Source: Solen grandis
Lineage: Eukaryota > Mollusca > Bivalvia > Adapedonta > Solenidae
NCBI GenBank assembly: GCA_021229015.1
Contig: CM037778.1
Coordinates: forward strand, 12,372,956-12,436,955
DNA: 64,000 bases
Direction of reading: 5' to 3'
Position numbers and translations under genes: made by a program. Below are positions 57,333 through 64,000 of the stretch, piece after piece; the stretch's first letter is position 1; each line of letters begins with the position of its first letter. The notes beneath the pieces are model-generated. The model searched no databases. It was not told the DNA's origin and saw only the letters and a program-made list of their open reading frames with translations.

Positions 57333-57469
57333 GTTATCAAATATATTATTGAAAATGAATGTTTTAATTAGTAGATTTTATATCATACATAATACAAAAT
57401 ATTTGGGAATTAAAGGGTTATAAAGTTACAAACACAAGAATATATTTTTGATATAATACATAGTTACAT

Positions 57470-57792
57470 GATCACCTGCACCGGTCCCGATGTAAGAGTG
57501 TCCTCCCTAAATAAAGTCGGGGGGGGGGGGTTCCGATCCCCGGCCGCGACATACCAAAGTTGTAAAAAATGGCACTGGTATTGCTCATATGCATGGCATA
57601 AAAAGTTAGTTCTAGGACTAGTTAGCCCGGATAATGTGGCCGGGTGTGGTATCATGCCACATGTCTAATGCGTGATACTGCAATGTGGCAGCATTATTTC
57701 TGTCTCTAGAAGACATCGTTTCCAAATGGCTGAAATACTGTCGGTGGAATGTTAGATCCATAAACAAACAAACAAACAAACAAACAAACAAA
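57470..57792 (+). mobile_element. SINE family 2
   Basis: Degenerate head, B-box region GTTCCGATCCCCGGCC, body with GTGGTATCATGCCACATGTC, terminus CTGTCGGTGGAATGTTAGAT and a long AAAC tail (about nine CAAA units). Confidence 0.75.
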
Positions 57793-59195
57793 CATGCACA
57801 CTTGCCAGGTTGATTGACATGACCATTTGGTAAATGTGCCATGTTGACTTCGATAAAGGTGATAATCCAGTTATCGAAGCATGCTTCTGTACACGTGTTA
57901 ACTATCACACGGCACAATTCAGTAACTCTATACTGAGGCAGTGAAGGCATGGCTTTAATAAAAAAAATAAAAATAAGTCATCATTATTCCCAAAACATTT
58001 ATATTTTTAGGCCAGATATTTTCATAAAATATGACAGGGATAATTAAACGTTTGTCTGTTGTTTTTTTTACTGCCATGTTATTATTTTTTTAAATCTATT
58101 GATACTGCAGAAACCGAAATTGACAGCGTGAGTTGAGATATAGTACTCTGTAGCAAGTAATGTTGATTTACCAAGTATAAGAATAATTGGTAACATGAAA
58201 TTCAAACGAAATAAAAGCACAAAATGGGCAGATATTTCTTATATTTCTTTTATGAACAAAAATATTGAATCATAATAACATTAACAACAGTAACAATCCA
58301 TGTTATTAAGATTGAACAATACAAATTAAATTATTCTCAACAATCAATAAATTCAGAAACAACTGGAATTACTTGGGAATAAAATAATTCAACAACAGGG
58401 CCTTCTCTGGGATTTTCAAACCTGTCATTACCATTTTCGCCATTTAAGAAAAGTTGGAACCACTTTAGAAACAAGTAGCCGAAGTTTCAAGCCATGTTTT
58501 ACCTGTTGTAAAACTTAACGGGGCTTATTCTCGTCATTTTGGGAACATGACAACGTCCCAAGAATTGGGAATTTTTAGCGTCGTTTTAGACCAAATAAGG
58601 AATAACTCGCACGATATTATATATATCAAATAAAACAAAAAAATCAAATATTTGGTTCATTTCAACCCTTGTTTCATTCGGACTACTTTCAACCCCAGAC
58701 ACATTGTAAAAATGGCGATAATTATTTTTTGTTTCTTGAATTTTTTCCTTGAAATAAGAAAAGAAAAACATACTTTTTGAGATTGGGAACACGACCCAAT
58801 ATTGGTCATCAACACGGGCCAAAAAACCCTGCTTAAGATATATTTGGTTAAATGAAAGGGAAGATCATATATTCTGTGTTCTTCTAGACCATATTTGAAT
58901 CATCAAAGAAAAAACATATAAAGTTGTGTAAGAAAATAAAAATGAATTATTCCCTCACTTGTGACTAAATGGAAGAACTCAGCAGTATGAGATGTTTTCA
59001 AAACAAAAAATGTTCAGTTTTTATATCTAATGCTGCATCCTACAGTGATGTATTTGTGAAACCCCATATTAACAGCATTACAAGTAAAAATGTTTTAAAA
59101 CATTCTGTCGCACAAAGCGTTTTTTTCATTATATATTGTCACAAACATAAATAGTTTTTGTTTCTTTCAGTCTTCAGTGCCTGTAAAGTGTATTG
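57793..59195. other. Non-coding, nothing recognised
   Basis: AT-rich; no gene is supported on either strand. Confidence 0.5.
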
Positions 59196-59275
59196 GTAAC
59201 GCGCCTCCAGACACGTGGGTTTTTCTCCGGGATCTCCGGTTTCCTCCCACAAAAATGACAATATACGCCGCCAAC
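59196..59275 (+). mobile_element. Short interspersed repeat fragment
   Basis: The words ACGTGGGTTTTTCTCCGGGA and CTCCGGTTTCCTCCCACA resemble a repeat common in marine invertebrate genomes (recalled, not checked). Single copy in this window. Confidence 0.4.
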
Positions 59276-60099
59276 AATGAAATACTTATTAATATAAGTA
59301 AAAATGTAATAACATGTAATCGATGTAAAATAAATAAAGTTGAAATAAAGAGTCTTCAGAATTTCTTTGAATGTCTCTAATAGAGCTCTGTCATGGTGAC
59401 AACTGATACATTTCCAAATTTTAAGGGACTTTTAAAACAAAATGTTACGGACAGCAATTATAAATAAAAACAACAACTCGTTCTCAATGTTAAAATTTCA
59501 TGGGAACAATATCATATAGAGATTATCACGAACTGAAGTTGCAATAATTTATTACTTTTGTAAATAATCGAAAAGAAACGTTGCGAAGACGTCTTTTAAA
59601 GTGGGTCGTAATAATTGTTGATTTGGGGGATCCCCAGCACACTTTAGATATACCTGTAAGCTGCAAAATGGTTTCATAACAGACATTAATCAGTTCAATC
59701 AGCAATCATCTCCTCTGTCACGGTTTTCTCACAGCAGATAGAACACAAGTCGGTAAACAGACCGTTATAAGCAATACTGTCCGTCTAGTCATTCGAATCT
59801 TGACCATTTTGGGTTCGCTGTCAGCGTTTTGTTTTTGCTTTCTTTGAGCAGGTTTACGTTTATGTCTGTTCGTCTATGGAGCCTTTACAGTAGTTTTCTC
59901 TTCGTTTTTTAATTAGATGTTAAATGTTTTCTGTTTGTCAATAGCAACTGTCAGTAATGTTTTAAATAATTTATTTTTGGTCATCCTATCAAGTCTGTTT
60001 TCAGATTTTCGAAATCACTGTACGTTATCAGCTCCATCAAAATACATAATCAGAATTTTTCTATGGAAGAGTTACAGAGATTTAATACTTATAAATTAT

Positions 60100-60100
<1 letters not shown>
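59276..60100. other. Non-coding, nothing recognised
   Basis: No gene or clear repeat found. Confidence 0.5.
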
Positions 60101-60140
<40 letters not shown>

Positions 60141-60144
60141 ACAC
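60101..60144. repeat. CA microsatellite
   Basis: About fifteen CA units followed by CGCA variants. Confidence 0.95.
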
Positions 60145-60475
60145 GTTTGTCTATATCGCCAAGTGAGGTACATAACTGAGCGCAACAGTAAAGAGGTATC
60201 CCATTAATATATGATGTTAGGGCCTAGAATTTCACATACCTTTATTACTTCAGATCTTGTTTTGAACTTTTCACAGTCGTCCCGAGGTATGCATATTAAT
60301 GAGGGTATTTCCATATATGGACATCACACACACTGGTCTATACATGTATACATAGGTATTCATATTGATTAGGTAAATTAAAAAAATAGAGAGGAACATT
60401 TATTTTTTTACACTTCATTGCATACTACATCTCAATAATTCCTATGATATCTAGTGCTATTGAACATTCAAATTC

Positions 60476-60562
60476 AGCTGGCTTGTGATTGGTCGGTAGT
60501 TCTACGGAGTCTTCCTCCACCAGTAATTAGCATGACTAACTGTTGCAGCGACAACTAGTACG
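60476..60562 (+). mobile_element. SINE family 3, 3' fragment
   Basis: AGCTGGCTTGTGATTGGTCG then TCTTCCTCCACCAGTAATTA and GCAGCGACAACTAGTA match the second half of the copy at 57,118. Confidence 0.65.
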
Positions 60563-60626
60563 CAACGTATGGAGAGATCCCATTTTGTTTGTATGGTGTT
60601 AACATCAATGAGGAGCCTGGACCATT

Positions 60627-60893
60627 TAAACAAGTAACTGGTGTTGCACGCAACACACTAGCCCCCTACCGTTTTTCCATTATCAAAGCAACCAGAATAT
60701 TGGAACGAGAAAAAAAAGTGATTTGCAGAATCTGCATACGGCCATCTATTCATATATCAAGTTTCATAACAACATCCTAAACGGTTTTTAAGTTATCGCG
60801 GGATCCAGATTTCCGGACATCAGACGGAAGGAAGGACAGACGGAGGGCCAACCTATAGTCCCCTCCGGTGTAAACACCGGTAGGGGACCAATA
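60627..60893 (-). mobile_element. MITE-like repeat, inverted copy
   Basis: Reverse-complement partner of 27,536-27,778. Reads CAAGTAACTGGTGTTGCACG at one end and CACCGGTAGGGGACCAATA at the other, with GGGATCCAGATTTCCGGACA inside. Confidence 0.6.
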
Positions 60894-60939
60894 ACTGAGG
60901 TGAACCTGGATCTACACAAGTGAATTCCACTGATACATG

Positions 60940-61152
60940 GCAAGTTTGTTTGTTGGGCCCATCGTCCAACCGACAGTATTTCAGTCATTTGGAGACTAGG
61001 TCTACTTGAGAAAGATATGGTGTTGCCATGTACCACACCCAGTCACATTATCCTGACACCAGGCCAACCAGCCCTGGATCTACCCTTATATGCTGAGCGC
61101 CAAGCAAGGAAGATATACCGTACCATTTTGACCACTTTGGTATTCCGAGGCC
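60940..61152 (-). mobile_element. SINE family 2, reverse strand
   Basis: Starts (forward reading) with the tail GTTTGTTTGTTGGGC, then CGACAGTATTTCAGTCATTT and ACCACACCCAGTCACATTAT, then TATGCTGAGCGCCAAGCAAG. The tRNA-like head is incomplete. Confidence 0.75.
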
Positions 61153-61269
61153 TAATAAACATCTTACTCCTTACTACATTTTATATTTGATTTCAGCAAT
61201 GCATATGCTAACAGTTTAATAGATGCATTTTAAATACAAATGTAGGTGAATATTACACTGAAAATATAT

Positions 61270-61627
61270 AGAAGGTGTTCATTATAAACTCAAATTGATG
61301 AGCATTACTTACTGAAACCTGAAGAGAGTGTTCATTATAAACTCAAATTGGTGAGCATTACTCACTGAAAAACTGAAGAAGGCGTTCATTATAAACTCAA
61401 ATTGGTGAGCGTTCCTCACTGAAAAGCTGAAGAAAGAATGTGTTCATTATTAACTCAAACTGGTGAGCATTACTCATTAAAAAAACTGAAGGTGTTCATT
61501 ATAAACTCAACTTGGCGAGCATTACTCACTGAAAACTGAAGAAGGTGTTCATTATAAACTCAAATTAGTGAGTATTACTTACTGGAAAACTGGAGAAGGC
61601 GTTCATTATAAATTCAAATTGGTGAAT
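61270..61627. repeat. ~55 bp minisatellite, about 7 copies
   Basis: Unit of 52-58 bases: GGTGTTCATTATAAACTCAA, ATTGGTGAGCATTACTCACT, then GAAAAACTGAAGAA. Copies begin near 61,275, 61,328, 61,382, 61,440, 61,493, 61,545 and 61,599. Each unit carries the small inverted repeat GTGAG..CTCAC. Diverged units reappear at 62,318-62,445. Confidence 0.9.
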
Positions 61628-62317
61628 AAACATTTATTGGTACAATAAATTGTTTTATATGCATAAATTTTACATGCTTAGAACTTAGTTTATAATAGTT
61701 TGGTAACCCGTGGGGTGCCCCAACCCGTTGGGTGCCCCTTACAATAGCTACCCTGGTTAATCATATCGACCAATCAAATAACAGTATGCGTATCACGTGG
61801 TTAACCCACGCTAGCCATTTTAATCGGAGAGGAATGGAAACAACATAAGTTTGCAACAACCTCCTCTTCCCCTCCACCACCCTTTCCTTTATTTATACCA
61901 ACATTAGTAGTTTACTCAATATAGGTTCTGTACATTTTATTTGTCTTACAATTCATGGTATTGCGTTTTTGTGCACCACCTTTTTGCTTTTATTTGTGTT
62001 TTATAATATTTATGCTATTGGCTGGGCTTCATTTATCATGTGCTTAGATTATTGCATGTGACTAGTCAATATGTTAAACTAGTTAATTTATCTCATCACT
62101 ATAAAAATTGTTTTAAGCCCAGCCAATTATTTTATGTACATGTAAATACATGTAAATTCCTAGTCATTTATTAATTGTAATAAATGGCATGTTCACTCAG
62201 TAGGAGTTTTTCTTGTTATTTTATACACAAGAGGTTCAGCAAAAACAAGCTGCAAATAGCCAGGATTATTAACCCTCATTACAGGAAAATTTGTGGATAT
62301 AAATATTACTTACTGGA
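61628..62317. mobile_element. Unclassified ~0.69 kb insert splitting the minisatellite
   Basis: Unrelated sequence between minisatellite units. Contains a 17 bp doublet (ACCCGTGGGGTGCCCCA / ACCCGTTGGGTGCCCCT, 61,704-61,738) and a perfect 13 bp inverted repeat ATTGGCTGGGCTT (62,017-62,029) / AAGCCCAGCCAAT (62,115-62,127). No open frame of note and no target-site duplication identified, so insertion is inferred only from the interruption. Confidence 0.45.
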
Positions 62318-62529
62318 AAATGTGTTCATTGTCAACTCGAATAAGTGGGCATTACTCGTTGAAAAAGTTGTTCATTATTAACTGAAATAGGTGAAATAAG
62401 TGAGCATTAGTCATTCAATAAGTGGCATTGCTTACTGAATAAGGTGCGGCTTTGAGGAAGAAGTGCTCACATATCTAAGAAACTACTTCGGTACGAAGTA
62501 CACAGTGGATAGGATGGGTACTTTTCATA

Positions 62530-63395
62530 CAATTGGGTGAACACTGAACAGTACACGCAGTACTGTTCACCTTCCTGGTTCAACAGTACACACTGAATAG
62601 GGTGAGTACTGTTCATATAATTGGGATAACAGTACACACTGAACAGGGTGAGTACTGTTAGAAAAACTGGATGAACAGTACATCTGAACAGGATGAGTAT
62701 TGTTCATTACACTGGGTGAACAGTACGCACTGAATAGTGTGAGTACTGTTCATATAATTGGGTTAACAGTACAAATATAAACGGGTATACTGTAATAAAA
62801 CTGGATGAAAGTACACACTGAAAGGATGTGTACTTTTCATATAACTAGGTGAACAGTACAGACTGAATAGGGTGAGTACTATTCATAAAACTGAGTGGAC
62901 AGAGAACACTGAATAGGTGAGTACTGTTCATTTAACTGTGTGAACAGTACACTGAATAGGGTGAGTACCGTTCATATAACTGGGTAAACAGTACATATTG
63001 AATAGGGTGAGTACCGTTCATATAACTGGGTAAACAGTACATATTGAATAGGGTGAGTACCGTTCATATAACTGGGTAAACAGTACATATTGAATAGGGT
63101 GAGTACTATTCATGTAATAGGGTGAACAGTTCTCACGAAATAAGGTGAGTACTATTCATGTAATAGGTGAAAAATACTCATTAAATAAATTGATTCATAT
63201 GATTGAATGAACAGTACTCGCTAAATAAGGTGAGTGTTTTTAATGTAATAGGGTGAACAGTAGTCCCTGAATAAGATGAGTACTATTCATGTAATAGGGT
63301 GAACAATTCTCTCTTAATAAAGTGAGTAATATTCATGTTTCGGTGTCCATTACTCATTAAATAAGGTGAGTACTGTTCATGTAATAGAGTGAAAA
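62530..63395. repeat. ~50 bp hairpin-forming minisatellite, roughly 16-18 copies
   Basis: The unit is built from GGTGAACAGTACACACTGAA and TAGGGTGAGTACTGTTCATA plus about eight bases. GAACAGTAC and GTACTGTTC are complementary, so each unit can fold. Copies near 62,940-63,100 are nearly identical (three units in a row), while copies after 63,120 are diverged and shorter. Confidence 0.9.
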
Positions 63396-64000
63396 TTTAC
63401 TCACCAAGTTAAAAGGTTAAGTTATCTTAGCTTAACTTATGAATAAGACTGAAGTAATTACATGAACCATGCTCATTAAAACATTAAAAACGGAGTAATG
63501 CTAGCCTAAATTAATTTGATTTCTCACCAACTTCAGTTAGTTATGTTCACCTTACTATCACTCGGGTTAAAATTCCCCAAGGAATAAAATAAACTAATAA
63601 AATAAGTAAAAGGCGAAAAATATTAGGAGGACTGTGCATGAGAGCCCACGACCAGGATCATGCTTTGATTGAGACCTCAACTGTAAAACAGTTAAGGTAG
63701 GATAAGTTCGCGGAAGCGAACTATATAGATATGCATAGTCTGCATTGTGCAGAAACATGATGCAAACTTGACAAATAAGTTCATACCTTATATGTCTTTG
63801 GCACGGGTTTACATTTTCAGTAATAATGATAATAATTTCATTTCATTGAACATTTATTTCATTCACTTTTAATTTATTTAATTTGTATGTTTTCTTTAAA
63901 ACAAATCAAAAAAAAAAAAAAAAAAAAAATTAGCCATTTTACAAAATAGAGCTTATTTTATTATTTTTTTCCAACGTAAGGGAAATAATCAAATAGCACG
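63396..64000. other. Non-coding end of the window
   Basis: No gene is supported. Includes a poly-A tract at about 63,908-63,930 and a weak inverted pair AGTTAAGCTAAGATAAC-like near 63,410-63,445. Confidence 0.5.

Noticed and set aside
59917..60207. 96-codon open stretch with a Thr-His run
   Set aside because: The Thr-His run is simply the CA microsatellite read in frame; the rest has no motif.

Overview
The window looks like a piece of a marine mollusc genome, most likely a bivalve. That is an inference from three things: the AT-rich intron-bearing layout, the density of short interspersed repeats with mollusc-style termini, and a secreted-lectin gene built from phase 1 exons. There are no bacterial operons, CRISPR arrays or rRNA genes. 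Only one host gene can be supported; most of the rest is transposon debris, satellite DNA and unassigned non-coding sequence.

Layout. 1-2,090: non-coding, ending in a reverse-strand tRNA-derived SINE. 2,091-3,422: a non-autonomous element carrying about four internal ~318 bp tandem units. About 3,690-8,020: a decayed non-LTR retrotransposon (endonuclease, reverse transcriptase, RNase H, Cys-rich tail). About 8,446-23,440: a block dominated by stretched homopolymers of all four bases, most economically read as bad base calls or gap fill. 23,511-23,610: exactly 100 N. 23,611-25,803: the 3' part of a Ty3/Gypsy-like LTR element (DD35E integrase, polypurine tract, LTR with internal duplications). 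25,804-34,442: non-coding DNA with SINEs and MITEs. 34,443-47,901: the host gene. 47,902-64,000: non-coding DNA with nested MITEs, SINEs, long hairpins and three tandem-repeat arrays.

The gene (+ strand) has a first exon with a signal peptide and a PAN/apple-like Cys-rich module. Eleven EGF-like exons follow, then a terminal exon encoding a complete long-form C-type lectin-like domain (CTLD) and the stop. All visible exon boundaries are phase 1, so EGF exons can be skipped, duplicated or lost without changing frame. Eight EGF exons are intact at 117 nt; copies 1, 2 and 9 carry small deletions. Most of the array is a recent duplication of a two-exon unit of about 1.45 kb. Its two alternating EGF types differ in glycosylation motifs: type B carries consensus sites for O-glucose, O-fucose and O-GlcNAc, while type A lacks the O-glucose and O-fucose sites and instead has an N-C-T sequon at the O-fucose position. 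This is the most interesting feature of the window.

All calls come from reading the sequence; no database search was run. Repeat boundaries are approximate unless a terminal repeat or target-site duplication is described.
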